Assembly: GCF_016756395.1 (NCBI RefSeq)
Contig: NZ_AP018365.1
Span: 2,487,501-2,551,500 of the forward strand
Length of the DNA stretch: 64,000 bases
Origin: Streptomyces sp. SN-593
Lineage (GTDB): Bacteria; Actinomycetota; Actinomycetes; Streptomycetales; Streptomycetaceae
Reading direction: 5' to 3'
Shown: piece by piece, positions 31,789-41,199 of the stretch
How positions within the stretch are numbered: the first letter of the stretch is position 1
How the letters are laid out: each line of letters begins with the position of its first letter
Made by a program: the position numbers and the translations under genes
The notes under the pieces: generated by a model
Told to the model about the DNA's origin: nothing
Database searches by the model: none
The model's input: the letters and a program-made list of their open reading frames with translations, nothing else

Positions 31789-33014
31789 GCGGCGCCGGCG
31801 TCAGAACCGTGGTGACCGGCCTCGGCGTGGCCGCCCCCAACGGGTGCGGCGTGGAGGCGTACTGGGCCGCGGTCCGCAAGGGGACCAGCGGCATCGGCCG
31901 TGTCTCGCGGTTCGACCCCGCGCAGTACCCGGCGCGGCTGGCGGGCGAGATCACCGACTTCGTCGCCGAGGACCACCTGCCGGGGCGGCTGCTGCCGCAG
32001 ACCGACCGGATGACCCGGATCGCCCTGGCCAGTGCCGACTGGGCACTCGCCGACGCGGGCGTCGATCCGCGGAACCTGCCCGAGTACGGCATGGGCGTCA
32101 TCACGGCCAGTTCCTCGGGCGGTTTCGAGTTCGGCCAGCGGGAGCTGCGGGCGCTGTGGAGCAAGGGCGGCCGCCATGTGAGCGCCTACCAGTCCTTCGC
32201 CTGGTTCTACGCCGTCAACAGCGGCCAGATCTCGATCCGCAACGGCATGCGCGGCCCGAGCGGCGTGGTCGTCAGCGACCAGGCGGGCGGGCTCGACGCG
32301 CTCGCCCAGGCGCGCCGCCAGATCCGCAAGGGCACCGGGCTGGTGATGTCCGGCGCCGTCGACGCCTCGATCTGCCCGTGGGGCTGGGTCGCGCAGATGG
32401 CGAGCGGCCGGCTGAGCACGAGCGAGGACCCGGAGCGGGCGTACCTGCCCTTCGACGCCGCCGCGCGCGGCCACGTGCCGGGCGAGGGCGGGGCGCTGCT
32501 GGTCCTGGAGGACCTGGAGCACGCCCGTGCCCGTCAGGCCCGGACCCCCTACGGCGAGATCGCCGGCTACGGCTCGGCCATGGACCCGCGGCCGGGCAGC
32601 GGCCGCCCGCCCACGCTGGTCAGGGCGATCGAACTGGCGCTGGCCGACGCCGGCGCGGCCCCGGAGGACATCGACGTGGTGTTCGCCGACGCGGCCGCGG
32701 TGCCCGCGCTGGACCGGATCGAGGCGGAGGCCGTCTCCCGGGTGTTCGGTCCGCGGGGCGTGCCGGTCACCGCGCCCAAGACCATGACCGGACGCCTCTA
32801 CTCGGGCGCCGCGCCGCTGGACGTGGCCGCCGCGCTGCTCGCGCTGCGCGACCAGGTGATCCCGCCCTCCGTCGGGGTGACCCCCGACCCCGGGTACGCC
32901 CTGGACCTGGTGGTCGGCGCGGAGCGCGCCGCGCCGGTCCGCTCCGCCCTGGTGGTCGCCCGCGGCCACGGCGGCTTCAACTCCGCGCTGGTGGTGCGCG
33001 CCGTCCGGACGTGA
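31785..33014 (+). CDS. Type II PKS chain length factor (KS-beta)
   Basis: A 409-residue partner of KS-alpha. The active-site Cys is replaced by Gln166 ([10 protein letters not shown]), the hallmark of chain length factors, which also make the starter acetyl-ACP by decarboxylation. Together with the angucycline-like gene set this predicts a decaketide, though chain length was not derived from gating residues. It is separated from the ACP gene by 206 bases that contain a nested inverted repeat. Confidence 0.96.
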   Translation: MSGAGVRTVVTGLGVAAPNGCGVEAYWAAVRKGTSGIGRVSRFDPAQYPARLAGEITDFVAEDHLPGRLLPQTDRMTRIALASADWALADAGVDPRNLPEYGMGVITASSSGGFEFGQRELRALWSKGGRHVSAYQSFAWFYAVNSGQISIRNGMRGPSGVVVSDQAGGLDALAQARRQIRKGTGLVMSGAVDASICPWGWVAQMASGRLSTSEDPERAYLPFDAAARGHVPGEGGALLVLEDLEHARARQARTPYGEIAGYGSAMDPRPGSGRPPTLVRAIELALADAGAAPEDIDVVFADAAAVPALDRIEAEAVSRVFGPRGVPVTAPKTMTGRLYSGAAPLDVAAALLALRDQVIPPSVGVTPDPGYALDLVVGAERAAPVRSALVVARGHGGFNSALVVRAVRT

Positions 33015-33097
33015 CGCCCAGGGGGAGGCCGGCCCGGCCGGCGGCCGGACACCGGTTCCGACGGTGCCCGCCCGACCCCGCGACGCCTCCCCGGTTC

Positions 33098-33195
33098 AGG
33101 GCCTGTCCGGCGGATCGTGCCGGTCGGGCTCGCGGCGTGCGATCCAGCGCATCTGACGCCGCACGCTGATCCGCCGGGGATGACCGGACAGCCCT
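33098..33195. repeat. Nested inverted-repeat element between KS-beta and ACP genes
   Basis: Outer ends AGGGCCTGTCCGG (33098-33110) and CCGGACAGCCCT (33184-33195) are inverted repeats with one bulge; CGGATC/GATCCG and GCGGCGT/ACGCCGC (33132-33138, 33156-33162) pair further in. The 98 bases fold into one long structure. Similar tgtccggcggatc-type intergenic repeats are, to my recollection, scattered in Streptomyces genomes. It may be a small non-autonomous mobile element or a processing or attenuation signal that sets ACP levels. Confidence 0.6.
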
Positions 33196-33220
33196 AACCG
33201 AGGAGAAAGGACAACCCATC

Positions 33221-33490
33221 ATGTCTGCCCACGAGTTCACCGTCGCCGACCTGAAACGCATCCTGCGGGAGGGAGCCGGCGCGGACGAGGGCGTGGATCT
33301 CGACGGAGACATCCTCGACACCGACTTCGAGTCGCTCGGCTACGACTCGCTGGCCATGCTGGAGACCGGCAGCCGCATCGAGCGCGAGTTCGGCGTCACG
33401 CTGGACGACGAGGTCCTGACCGAGGCGGAGACGCCACGCGCCCTGATCGAGGCCGTCAACCACGTGGTGGTGCGGTCCGGCGCCGTCTGA
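33221..33490 (+). CDS. Acyl carrier protein (type II PKS)
   Basis: An 89-residue carrier protein. The phosphopantetheine Ser is Ser43 in LGYDSLAML. The acidic four-helix pattern and length are standard for minimal type II PKS ACPs. The ATG has AGGAGAAAGG upstream. It carries the growing chain between KS-alpha/KS-beta and the ketoreductase. No PPTase or malonyltransferase gene is in the window, so these are supplied from elsewhere in the genome. Confidence 0.96.
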   Translation: MSAHEFTVADLKRILREGAGADEGVDLDGDILDTDFESLGYDSLAMLETGSRIEREFGVTLDDEVLTEAETPRALIEAVNHVVVRSGAV

Positions 33491-33628
33491 TCCCCGACCG
33501 CACCGCCAGGTCGCGGTCCCGCCCCGGGTCGGCGGCAGGTCCGCCGTCCGCACCGCACCCCGGTCCGCGCCCCGGTCCGCGCCATCGCGCCCGCGCCGCA
33601 GCCCCGGCACACCGCACCCCGTGAGTCC

Positions 33629-33700
33629 GCAGGGCCGCACGCCCGCGGCGCCGCACCCCACAGGGCCGCACCCCCGCCCGCCGCAGGACCGTACGCCCGC
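33629..33700. repeat. Three spaced copies of a gcagggccgcacgcccgc-like unit
   Basis: Imperfect 18-base copies at 33629-33646, 33660-33677 and 33683-33700 lie in the 261-base gap between ACP and ketoreductase genes. The rest of the gap is low-complexity C-rich sequence without a gene. Confidence 0.5.
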
Positions 33701-33751
33701 ACCGCCGTGCCCACGTGCCCGGCGTCGATCACCGACGAGTCAGGAGAGAGC

Positions 33752-34537
33752 ATGACGGAGCAGCATCCGAAGGTCGCCGTCGTCACCGGCGCCACCAGCG
33801 GCATCGGCCTGGCGACCGCCAGGCTGCTGGCGCGCCGGGACCACCGCGTGTTCCTCTGCGCCCGCACGCAGGAGAGCGTGACGCGTACCGTCAAGGAACT
33901 CGTCGACGAGGGACTCGACGTCGACGGCGCGCCCTGCGACGTGCGCTCCGCGGCGGACGTCCGGCGCTTCGTGCGGCAGGCCGTCGACCGCTTCGGCCCG
34001 ATCGACGTGCTGGTCAACAACGCCGGCCGGTCCGGCGGCGGGGTCACCGCCGACATCACCGACGAGCTGTGGTCCGACGTCATCGACACCAACCTCAACA
34101 GCGTCTTCCGGATGACCCGCGAGGTGCTCACCGCCGGCGGCATGCGGCGGCGCGGCAGCGCCCGCATCGTCAACATCGCCTCGACCGCCGGGAAGCAGGG
34201 CGTGGTGCTCGGCGCGCCGTACTCCGCCTCCAAGCACGGCGTCGTCGGCTTCACCAAGGCGCTCGGCAACGAGCTGGCGCCGACCGGGATCACCGTGAAC
34301 GCGGTCTGCCCCGGCTACGTCGAGACGCCGATGGCACAGCGCGTCCGCCAGGGCTACGCGGCCGCCTACGACACGAGCGAGGACGCGATCCTGGAGAGGT
34401 TCCAGGCCAAGATCCCGCTCGGCCGCTACTCGACCCCCGAGGAGGTCGCGGGCCTGGTCGGCTACCTGGTCTCCGACACCGCCGCCTCCATCACCGCGCA
34501 GGCGCTGAACGTCTGCGGCGGTCTGGGCAACTTCTGA
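33752..34537 (+). CDS. Type II PKS C9 ketoreductase
   Basis: A 261-residue SDR, the same length as the actinorhodin ketoreductase. The NADPH motif is TGATSGIG (12-19), with Ser144, Tyr157 and Lys161 catalytic. In the actinorhodin enzyme a PGG motif at 94-96 guides hydride stereochemistry; here it is SGG (GRSGGG), so Pro94 is Ser. The enzyme should reduce the C9 carbonyl of the nascent polyketide and fix the first ring closure. ATG 33752 has AGGAGAGAG upstream. Confidence 0.95.
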   Translation: MTEQHPKVAVVTGATSGIGLATARLLARRDHRVFLCARTQESVTRTVKELVDEGLDVDGAPCDVRSAADVRRFVRQAVDRFGPIDVLVNNAGRSGGGVTADITDELWSDVIDTNLNSVFRMTREVLTAGGMRRRGSARIVNIASTAGKQGVVLGAPYSASKHGVVGFTKALGNELAPTGITVNAVCPGYVETPMAQRVRQGYAAAYDTSEDAILERFQAKIPLGRYSTPEEVAGLVGYLVSDTAASITAQALNVCGGLGNF

Positions 34538-34559
34538 CATCCGCGGGAGAAGAGGACCG

Positions 34560-35495
34560 ATGACGAACCGCCAGGTCGAGCACGAGATCACCGTCGCCGC
34601 ACCGGCCGCCGCCGTCTACCGGCTGCTGGCCGAGGTGGAGAACTGGCCCCGGATCTTCCCGCCCACCATCCACGTCGAGCACCTGGAGCGCGGCGCGGAC
34701 GACGAGCGGATCAGGATCTGGGCCACCGCGAACGGCGGGGTCAAGAGCTGGACGTCCCACCGCGCGCTGGACCCGCGCACGCTGCGGATCGCCTTCCGGC
34801 AGGAGGTCTCCAGCCCGCCGGTCGCCGCGATGGGCGGCACCTGGATCGTGGAACCGCTGTCCGACGCGGCGTCCCGGGTACGGCTGCTGCACGACTACCG
34901 GGCGGTCGACGACGACCCCGAGGGCCTGGCGTGGATCGACGAGGCCGTCGACCGCAACTCCCGCAGCGAGCTGGCCGCCCTGAAGCAGAACGTCGAACGG
35001 GCCCACGCGGCCGAGGAGATCACCTTCTCCTTCGAGGACACCGTGCGGGTGCGGGGCAGGGCGGCGGACGTCTACGACTTCGTCAACGAGGCCGGCCAGT
35101 GGGCGCGGCGCCTGCCGCACGTGGCGAGCGTCCGCCTGGAGGAGGAGACCCCGGGGCTCCAGGTGCTGGAGATGGACACCCTCGCGCAGGACGGCTCCAC
35201 GCACACCACCAAGTCGTACCGGGTGACCTTCCCGCACCGCGGGATCGCGTACAAGCAGGTCACCCTGCCCGCCCTGATGGCCCTGCACACCGGGTACTGG
35301 ACCTTCGCCGAGGACGAGCAGGGGGTCGCCGCCACCTCGCGGCACACGGTGGTCCTCGACACCGGCAACATCGCCCGGGTGCTCGGGCCGCAGGCGAGCG
35401 TCGCCGACGCCCGGGGCTACGTCCGGCGCGCGCTGAGCACCAACAGCCGCATCACCCTCGCGCACGCGAAGGACTACGCGGAGGGCAGGCGTTGA
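34560..35495 (+). CDS. Di-domain aromatase/cyclase
   Basis: A 311-residue protein with two START/Bet v1-like domains (about 1-150 and 155-311), as in the ActVII class that acts after C9 reduction. The domain starts are recognisable (HEITVAAPAAAVYRLLAEVENWP and ITFSFEDTVRVRGRAADVYDFVNEAGQW). It aromatises the first ring in the reduced polyketide. It lies 22 bases after the ketoreductase, and its TGA overlaps the TTG start of the next gene. Together with the ketoreductase this supports a C9-reduced, angucycline-like decaketide. Confidence 0.94.
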   Translation: MTNRQVEHEITVAAPAAAVYRLLAEVENWPRIFPPTIHVEHLERGADDERIRIWATANGGVKSWTSHRALDPRTLRIAFRQEVSSPPVAAMGGTWIVEPLSDAASRVRLLHDYRAVDDDPEGLAWIDEAVDRNSRSELAALKQNVERAHAAEEITFSFEDTVRVRGRAADVYDFVNEAGQWARRLPHVASVRLEEETPGLQVLEMDTLAQDGSTHTTKSYRVTFPHRGIAYKQVTLPALMALHTGYWTFAEDEQGVAATSRHTVVLDTGNIARVLGPQASVADARGYVRRALSTNSRITLAHAKDYAEGRR

Positions 35496-36997
35496 CCGGG
35501 CACGCGCGCGCGGCGGACACCGACGTGGTCGTCGTCGGCGCGGGACCGGTCGGGCTGATGCTCGCCGGGGAGCTGCGGGCCGGCGGGGCGCGGGTGACCG
35601 TACTGGAGCGGCTGGCGGCTCCGACCGGGGAGTCGCGGGCGTCGACCCTGCACGCCCGCACCATGGAGATCCTGGACGAGCGCGGGCTGCTCGACGCGTG
35701 GGGCACGGTGCCCCGCGCCGCGGGCGGCCACTTCGGCGGCATCGCCCTCGACTTCGGCGGGCTGGACAGCCGGTACGCGGGCCAGTGGAAGGTGCCGCAG
35801 ACCCGTACCGAGCACCTGCTGGGCGAACGGGCGGTCCGCCTCGGCGCGGTCGTCCGGCGCGGGCACGCGCTCGTCGGCCTGCGCCAGACCGGGTCCGGGG
35901 TCGAGGCCGAGACGGAGGGTCCCGCGGGCCGGTCCCGGATCAGGGCCGCCTACCTGGTGGGGTGCGACGGCGAGGACAGCACCGTACGCCGGCTGGCGGG
36001 CTTCGCCTTCCCCGGCACGGACGCGACGCGGGAACTGCTCCGCGCCGACATCGCCGGGATCGACGTGCCCGACCGCCGGTTCGAGCGCCACGAGCACGGC
36101 CTGGCCATCGCCCACCGGCGGCCCGACGGGATCACCCGGGTGATGGTGCACCAGTTCGGGCGGGCCGCCGCCCCGCGCGCCGCGGCGCCCGGGATCGCGG
36201 AGGTCACGTCCGTGTGGGCGAAGGTCACCGGGGAGGACATCGGCGCGGGCACCCCGGTCTGGGTCGACGCGTTCGGCAACGCCCGCCGGCAGGCCGAGCG
36301 GTACCGCGCCGGCCGGGTCCTGCTCGCCGGGGACGCCGCCCACGCGCAGATGCCGGTCGGCGGCCAGGCCCTCAACCTGGGCCTCCAGGACGCCGTGAAC
36401 CTGGGCTGGAAGCTCGCGGCACAGGTACGCGGCCGGGCGCCGCAGGGCCTCCTCGACAGCTACCACGACGAGCGGCACGCCGTCGGCAGCCGGGTGCTGA
36501 CCAACATCGAGGCCCAGGCCACGCTGCTGCTGGGCGGCCCCGAGGTGGAGCCGCTGCGCGCGGTCGTGACCGACCTGCTCGGCCACGACGAAGTGGTCGG
36601 CCACCTGGCCGGCATGATCAGCGGCCTGGACGTGCGCTACCCCGTCGGGGACGACGGTCCGCGAGGCGGCCACCCGCTGCTCGGCGGCCGGGTCCCGCAC
36701 TGGGAGCTGGCCACCGCCTCCGGCGCGTCCAGCACCACGGAACTGCTGCGCGCCGGCCGCGGCGTGCTGCTCGACCTGGCCGGCTGCCTGCCGCCCGGCG
36801 CGGGCGCCGGCTGGGCGGACCGGGTCCGCACGGTGACGGCCGCCCCGGCGCCCGCCGACGGAGCACCGTCCCGCCCCGGCACGGCGGCCGTCCCCGCGGT
36901 GCTGATCCGCCCCGACGGGCACGTCGTCTGGTGCGCCGACGGCACGGCCGGCCCGGAGGCCGCGCTGCGCCGCTGGTTCGGCGACCCGCACGCGTGA
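35492..36997 (+). CDS. FAD-dependent aromatic hydroxylase (PgaE/UrdE-like)
   Basis: A 501-residue group A flavoprotein monooxygenase. The dinucleotide-binding motif GAGPVG is at 16-21, the DG motif near GCDGEDSTVRRLAG, and the second FAD motif is LLAGDAAHAQMPVGG. A C-terminal thioredoxin-like domain (ending LIRPDGHVVWCADG) is complete. The TTG 35492 start overlaps the cyclase TGA and has GGAGGGCAGG in front. In angucycline clusters the oxygenase directly after the cyclase genes (UrdE, PgaE, JadH group) hydroxylates C12 and related positions; that role is inferred from position. Confidence 0.92.
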   Translation: MTGHARAADTDVVVVGAGPVGLMLAGELRAGGARVTVLERLAAPTGESRASTLHARTMEILDERGLLDAWGTVPRAAGGHFGGIALDFGGLDSRYAGQWKVPQTRTEHLLGERAVRLGAVVRRGHALVGLRQTGSGVEAETEGPAGRSRIRAAYLVGCDGEDSTVRRLAGFAFPGTDATRELLRADIAGIDVPDRRFERHEHGLAIAHRRPDGITRVMVHQFGRAAAPRAAAPGIAEVTSVWAKVTGEDIGAGTPVWVDAFGNARRQAERYRAGRVLLAGDAAHAQMPVGGQALNLGLQDAVNLGWKLAAQVRGRAPQGLLDSYHDERHAVGSRVLTNIEAQATLLLGGPEVEPLRAVVTDLLGHDEVVGHLAGMISGLDVRYPVGDDGPRGGHPLLGGRVPHWELATASGASSTTELLRAGRGVLLDLAGCLPPGAGAGWADRVRTVTAAPAPADGAPSRPGTAAVPAVLIRPDGHVVWCADGTAGPEAALRRWFGDPHA

Positions 36998-37148
36998 CGC
37001 GGCCGCCGCGCGGGCGGGCGGCGTACGGCTGGCCGACGGGCGGCGGACCGCCGGCGGACGGTCCGGCGGACGACCCGGCAGCCGAACGGCCGGCGGTCCC
37101 GCGCGGCGGCGCCGCACCCGAACCCAGGATCTGAACAGGAGGCCCCTG

Positions 37149-38693
37149 ATGGATGCTCCCTTCGACGCCGAGGTCGTGGTCGTCGGCGCCGGGCCGACCG
37201 GCCTCATGCTCGCCGGGGAACTGCTCCTCGCCGGAGTCCGGGTCACCGTGCTCGACCGGCTCGCCGAACCGACCACCGAGTCCCGCGGGTTGGGCTTCAC
37301 CCCCAGGACCATGGAGGTGTTCGCGCAGCGCGGCCTGGTGGACCGGTTCGACGGACTGGACATCCCGCTCCAGACCACCACCCGCGGGCACTTCGGCGGG
37401 CTGCCGCTGGACTTCGGGGTGTTCCCCGAGGCCCATCCGGCCGTCGCGAACCTGCCCCAGTTCCACACCGAGTCGATGCTGCGCGGCTGGGTCGCCGAAC
37501 TCGGCTGCGACCTGCGCCGCGGCCACACCGTGACGGGCCTCGCCGACACCGGCGAGGCCGTGGAGGTCACGGTCGAACGCCCCGGCGGCCCGCGGGTCCT
37601 GCGCGCCCGGTACGTGGTCGGCTGCGACGGCGGCCGCAGCACGGTGCGCGGGCTGGCCGGCTTCGCCTTCCCCGGCACGCCCGCCACCCTCGAACTCTTC
37701 CTCGCGGACGTCCGAGGCTGCGGCCTGCGGCCGCGCTTCATCGGCGAGTGGCTGCCCGGCGGGGTCGCCATGGCGGCGCCCATCGGTGACGGGATCGACC
37801 GGGTGGTGGTGTGCGAGCGCGACGCGCCCCCGCGGCGGCGCACCCGGCCTGTGGCGTACGCGGAGGTCGCGGCCGGCTGGCGGCGGCTGACCGGGGAGGA
37901 CATCAGCCACGGCGAGCCGCTGTGGGTGAGCGCCTTCGGCGACGCCACCCGGCTGGCGACGGAGTACCGCAGGGGCCGGGTGCTGCTGGCCGGGGACGCC
38001 GCGCACGTCCACCTCCCGGCGGGCGGCCTCGGGATGAACACCGGTATCCAGGACGCCTTCAACCTCGGCTGGAAGCTCGCCGCGGTGGTGCGCGGCCACG
38101 CCCCGGACGCGCTGCTCGACACGTATCACGACGAACGGCACGCCGTGGGCGAGCGGCTGCTCGACACCACCCGCGCCCAGGGGCTGCTCTTCCTGGGCGG
38201 CTCGGTGATGCAGCCGCTGCGCGACGTGCTGGGCGAGCTGACGGGCCACGAGGCGGTGCACCGGCGGCTGGCCGGCACGGTCAGCGGGCTCGGCATCCGC
38301 TACCCGATGGGCCCGGGCGGCGGTGACGCACGGCAGGGCCGGCCGGGCGGCGATCCGCCGGCCGGCGGCCACCCGCTGCTCGGGCTGCGGATGCCGGACC
38401 TGGAGATCGCCGGCGGGACGGGCACCACGTCGGTCTTCGCGCTGCTGCGCGCGGCACGCGGCCTCCTGCTGGACCTCGCCCACGACGCGTCCCTGCGCCG
38501 GGCCGCCCGGCCGTGGGCCGACCGGGTCGACGTGGTGGCCGCCGAACCGGCCGCGGACTCCCCGCTGCCGCGGGTGGACGCGGTGCTGGTGCGGCCCGAC
38601 GGACACGTGGCCTGGGCCGCGCCCGGCGGGCGCGAGGACCTGGCCGACGCGATGACCCGCTGGTTCGGCGCCCCGCGCGCCGCGGCGGCCTGA
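37149..38693 (+). CDS. FAD-dependent aromatic hydroxylase (second)
   Basis: A 514-residue group A flavoprotein monooxygenase, close in layout to the preceding gene: GAGPTG near 17-22, GCDGGRSTVRGLAG, LLAGDAAHVHLPAGG and a C-terminal thioredoxin-like domain with LVRPDGHVAW. A Gly/Pro-rich insert (about 393-412) interrupts the second half. It probably adds another oxygen or oxidises the B or C ring. An ATG behind an AGGAGG site, 151 bases after the previous gene; the gap has only GC-rich low-complexity sequence. Confidence 0.92.
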   Translation: MDAPFDAEVVVVGAGPTGLMLAGELLLAGVRVTVLDRLAEPTTESRGLGFTPRTMEVFAQRGLVDRFDGLDIPLQTTTRGHFGGLPLDFGVFPEAHPAVANLPQFHTESMLRGWVAELGCDLRRGHTVTGLADTGEAVEVTVERPGGPRVLRARYVVGCDGGRSTVRGLAGFAFPGTPATLELFLADVRGCGLRPRFIGEWLPGGVAMAAPIGDGIDRVVVCERDAPPRRRTRPVAYAEVAAGWRRLTGEDISHGEPLWVSAFGDATRLATEYRRGRVLLAGDAAHVHLPAGGLGMNTGIQDAFNLGWKLAAVVRGHAPDALLDTYHDERHAVGERLLDTTRAQGLLFLGGSVMQPLRDVLGELTGHEAVHRRLAGTVSGLGIRYPMGPGGGDARQGRPGGDPPAGGHPLLGLRMPDLEIAGGTGTTSVFALLRAARGLLLDLAHDASLRRAARPWADRVDVVAAEPAADSPLPRVDAVLVRPDGHVAWAAPGGREDLADAMTRWFGAPRAAAA

Positions 38694-38710
38694 GGCGGAG
38701 GAGGACCCCC

Positions 38711-39292
38711 ATGGCACGGACGGCACAGGAGGCGGACGCGCTGCGCCGGCTCGCGGACCGGATGGACGTACGGGAACTGGTCGACCGCTACCTGGCGGGG
38801 CTGGACGAGGGGCGCTTCGACGACACCTGGGCACGGTCGGTCTTCACCGAGGACGGCCGGTTCGAGGTGCCGACGGGCGGTCACGACGGCGTGGCCGGCA
38901 TGGCGGAGGCCACCGCCGCGATGATCGGCAGGTGGCGGAGCACCCACCACCTGGCCGCGGGCCACCTCGTCGAGATCGACGGGGACCGGGCGCGGGTGCG
39001 GGGCAGCCTGGTCGTCACCCACCTCTACCCCCCTGGGGCGGTCGTGCGGGAGCCGGCGCCGCGGGAGTCCGGGCCGCGGAAGCCCGGGCCACGGGAGTCC
39101 GGGCTGCAGGACGCGCCCGGGCGGGTCGGAGCGCCGGACGCGCCCGGGGCGCCGGAGCCGTTCCAGGTCGGCGACCGCTTCGAGGGCGCCGCGGTGCGGA
39201 CCGGCGCCGGCTGGCGCTTCGCGCGGCTCGCGTTCGAGGTGGTCTGGACCCGCGGCACCCCGCCGGGGCGCGTCGAGTTCCCCCACCCCTGA
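38711..39292 (+). CDS. SnoaL-like (NTF2-fold) protein with low-complexity insert
   Basis: A 193-residue protein of the NTF2-like/SnoaL_4 class (LADRMDVRELVDRYLAGLDEGRFDDTWARSVFTEDGRF). In aromatic polyketide pathways such folds act as cyclases, hydroxylase partners or dehydratases. Residues about 113-152 are an insert of Arg/Pro/Gly/Glu repeats, encoded by cgggagtccgggc-like units at about 39049-39115, between two beta strands of the cone. The insert is likely a surface loop. The ATG follows the hydroxylase gene by 17 bases with AGGAGGA. Confidence 0.82.
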   Translation: MARTAQEADALRRLADRMDVRELVDRYLAGLDEGRFDDTWARSVFTEDGRFEVPTGGHDGVAGMAEATAAMIGRWRSTHHLAAGHLVEIDGDRARVRGSLVVTHLYPPGAVVREPAPRESGPRKPGPRESGLQDAPGRVGAPDAPGAPEPFQVGDRFEGAAVRTGAGWRFARLAFEVVWTRGTPPGRVEFPHP

Positions 39293-39347
39293 CCTCTCCC
39301 GGATGACGTCCGCGACGGCCGGCATCCACGACAGCGAGGACAGCCAC

Positions 39348-40619
39348 ATGCGCATTCTCATCGCGGTCGCACCGCTGACCGCCCATCTGTACCCCAGCGT
39401 CCCGCTGGCGTGGGCGCTCCAGACCGCCGGACACGACGTACGGGTCGCGAGCAACAGCGGTCTGGTCGAGCAGATCACCGCCGCCGGCCTGACCGCGGTC
39501 GGCCTCGGCGAACGCACCCTGCCGCCCGCGCCCGTCACCGACGAGGAGCTGGACCGCTTCAGCGACGCGCTCGCCTTCGAGGCCGGCTCCGACGCCGACC
39601 AGCTCTGGCGGGCCATCCGCTTCTACCTGGTGGCCGCGCACGCCCGGTACCACCCGGACCGGGAGGGCCGGCAGGAACCGGCCGACAACCTGGTCGAGGC
39701 CGCGCGGAGCTGGCGGCCGGACCTGGTCGTCTGGGACCCGGCGTGTCCGGCGGCGTCGGTCGCCGCCCGCGTGTGCGGGGCGGCGTCGGCCCGGATGATG
39801 TGGGGCCCGGACTACCTCGGCTGGATCCGCGGACGCCTGCTGGAACGCATGGCCGACCCGGCGTCCGGGGTGCGCCCGGACACCGATCCGCTGGCGGCGA
39901 ACCTGGCGCCGGTGTTCGAGCGGTACGGCCACGGCTTCTCCGAGGACCTGCTCTTCGGCGACTTCACGGTGGACCCGATCCCCTCGCGGTTGCCGAGACA
40001 CCCCGGCGTGCGCCGCGTTCCGATGCGCTGGGTGCCCTACACCGGGGCGGCGCCGGTACCGCCGTGGCTGTCCCGGCCGCCGTCGCGGCCCCGGGTGTGC
40101 CTGTCGCTGGGCGTCACCGGGCGCACCGTCCAGGAGGGCCGGGACGCGCGCGTGGCGGCCGCCCTGGAGGCCGCGGCCGGCATGGACGTCGAGGTGGTCG
40201 CCACCGTCAACGCCTCGCAGCTCGGCCCGGACACGCGCGTGCCCGACAACGTGCGGCTGCACGACTACGTCCCGCTCACCCAGGTGATGCCGACCTGCTC
40301 GGCGATCGTCCACCACGGCGGGTTCGGCACGTTCTTCGCGGCGGCCGCGCACCGGGTGCCCCAGATGATCGTCACCGACGAGCTGGGCAGCTCGCTGTCC
40401 AGCTCCCGCTACCTGACGTCCAAGGGCGCCGGAGTGGCCCTGCCCGGCGACGGCCTGACCGCCGATCGGTTGGGCGAGGAGCTGTCCAGGGTGCTCACCG
40501 AGCCGTCCTTCCGCGAGGGCGCCGACGCGGTGTTCGCCGACCTGGCCTCCGCCCCCCGCCCGACCGAGATCGTGCCGGTCCTGGAGCGGATGGCCGCCCG
40601 GCACCGGAAGGGGGCCTGA
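39348..40619 (+). CDS. Antibiotic glycosyltransferase (GT1, GT-B fold)
   Basis: A 423-residue GT-B enzyme, the only glycosyltransferase in the window. The N-terminal pattern VAPLTAHLYPSVPLAWAL contains the catalytic His13; the donor-binding motif HHGGFGT is at 322-328. It would attach the NDP-trideoxyhexose made by the downstream sugar genes to the aglycone. ATG 39348 has GCGAGGA upstream; an in-frame ATG at 39303 lacks a site. No DesVIII-like helper gene is seen. If the product has more than one sugar, this enzyme must act repeatedly or another gene lies elsewhere. Confidence 0.92.
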   Translation: MRILIAVAPLTAHLYPSVPLAWALQTAGHDVRVASNSGLVEQITAAGLTAVGLGERTLPPAPVTDEELDRFSDALAFEAGSDADQLWRAIRFYLVAAHARYHPDREGRQEPADNLVEAARSWRPDLVVWDPACPAASVAARVCGAASARMMWGPDYLGWIRGRLLERMADPASGVRPDTDPLAANLAPVFERYGHGFSEDLLFGDFTVDPIPSRLPRHPGVRRVPMRWVPYTGAAPVPPWLSRPPSRPRVCLSLGVTGRTVQEGRDARVAAALEAAAGMDVEVVATVNASQLGPDTRVPDNVRLHDYVPLTQVMPTCSAIVHHGGFGTFFAAAAHRVPQMIVTDELGSSLSSSRYLTSKGAGVALPGDGLTADRLGEELSRVLTEPSFREGADAVFADLASAPRPTEIVPVLERMAARHRKGA

Positions 40620-40623
40620 GGCC

Positions 40624-41199
40624 GTGGACGTCGTCGAGACCACCGTGCCGGGCGCGTTCGTGTTCACGCCGCGGCAGATCCGCGACGAGCGGGGCGCGTT
40701 CTTCGAGGCGTTCCGTGACGACCAGGTCGAGGCGGCCACCGGCCGCCCGTTCCGACCGGAGCAGATCAACTACTCCGTCTCCCGGCGCAACACCCTGCGC
40801 GGCATCCACGGGGTGGCCGTACCGCCGGGGCAGGCGAAGTACGTCACCTGCGTCCGCGGGGCGCTGCGCGACATCGTGGTCGACCTGCGGGTCGGCTCCC
40901 CCACCTTCGGCGCCCACCACGTGACGTCGCTGGACGCCGGGTCCGCGCGGTGCGTGTACGTGCCGGACGGGGTGGGGCACGGATTCCTCTCGCTCACCGA
41001 CGACGCCTGCATCTGCTACGTGGTCTCCACGCGGCACGTGCCCGGCACGCAGATCGACATCAACCCGCTCGACCCCGACCTCGCGCTGCCGTGGGAGTTC
41101 GACGAGCCGCCGCTGATGTCGGAGAAGGACGCGACGGCACCCGGCGTGCACGCGGCGCTCGCCGCCGGGTCGCTCGCGAACTGGCACGACGTGCGCTGA
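40624..41199 (+). CDS. dTDP-4-keto-6-deoxyhexose 3,5-epimerase-like (RmlC family)
   Basis: A 191-residue cupin epimerase. The catalytic base is His62 (LRGIHG) and Tyr132 is in the expected place (CYVVST). It acts on the 4-keto intermediate at C5 and/or C3; for a 2,3,6-trideoxysugar, C5 epimerisation would switch from the D to the L series (rhodinose). GTG 40624 lies two bases after the glycosyltransferase stop, so the two are translated together although the other sugar genes are 11 kb downstream. Confidence 0.9.
   Translation: MDVVETTVPGAFVFTPRQIRDERGAFFEAFRDDQVEAATGRPFRPEQINYSVSRRNTLRGIHGVAVPPGQAKYVTCVRGALRDIVVDLRVGSPTFGAHHVTSLDAGSARCVYVPDGVGHGFLSLTDDACICYVVSTRHVPGTQIDINPLDPDLALPWEFDEPPLMSEKDATAPGVHAALAAGSLANWHDVR

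Noticed and set aside
31785..33014. KS-beta as an inactivated ketosynthase pseudogene
   Set aside because: Gln in place of Cys is the normal state of chain length factors, and the gene is full length.
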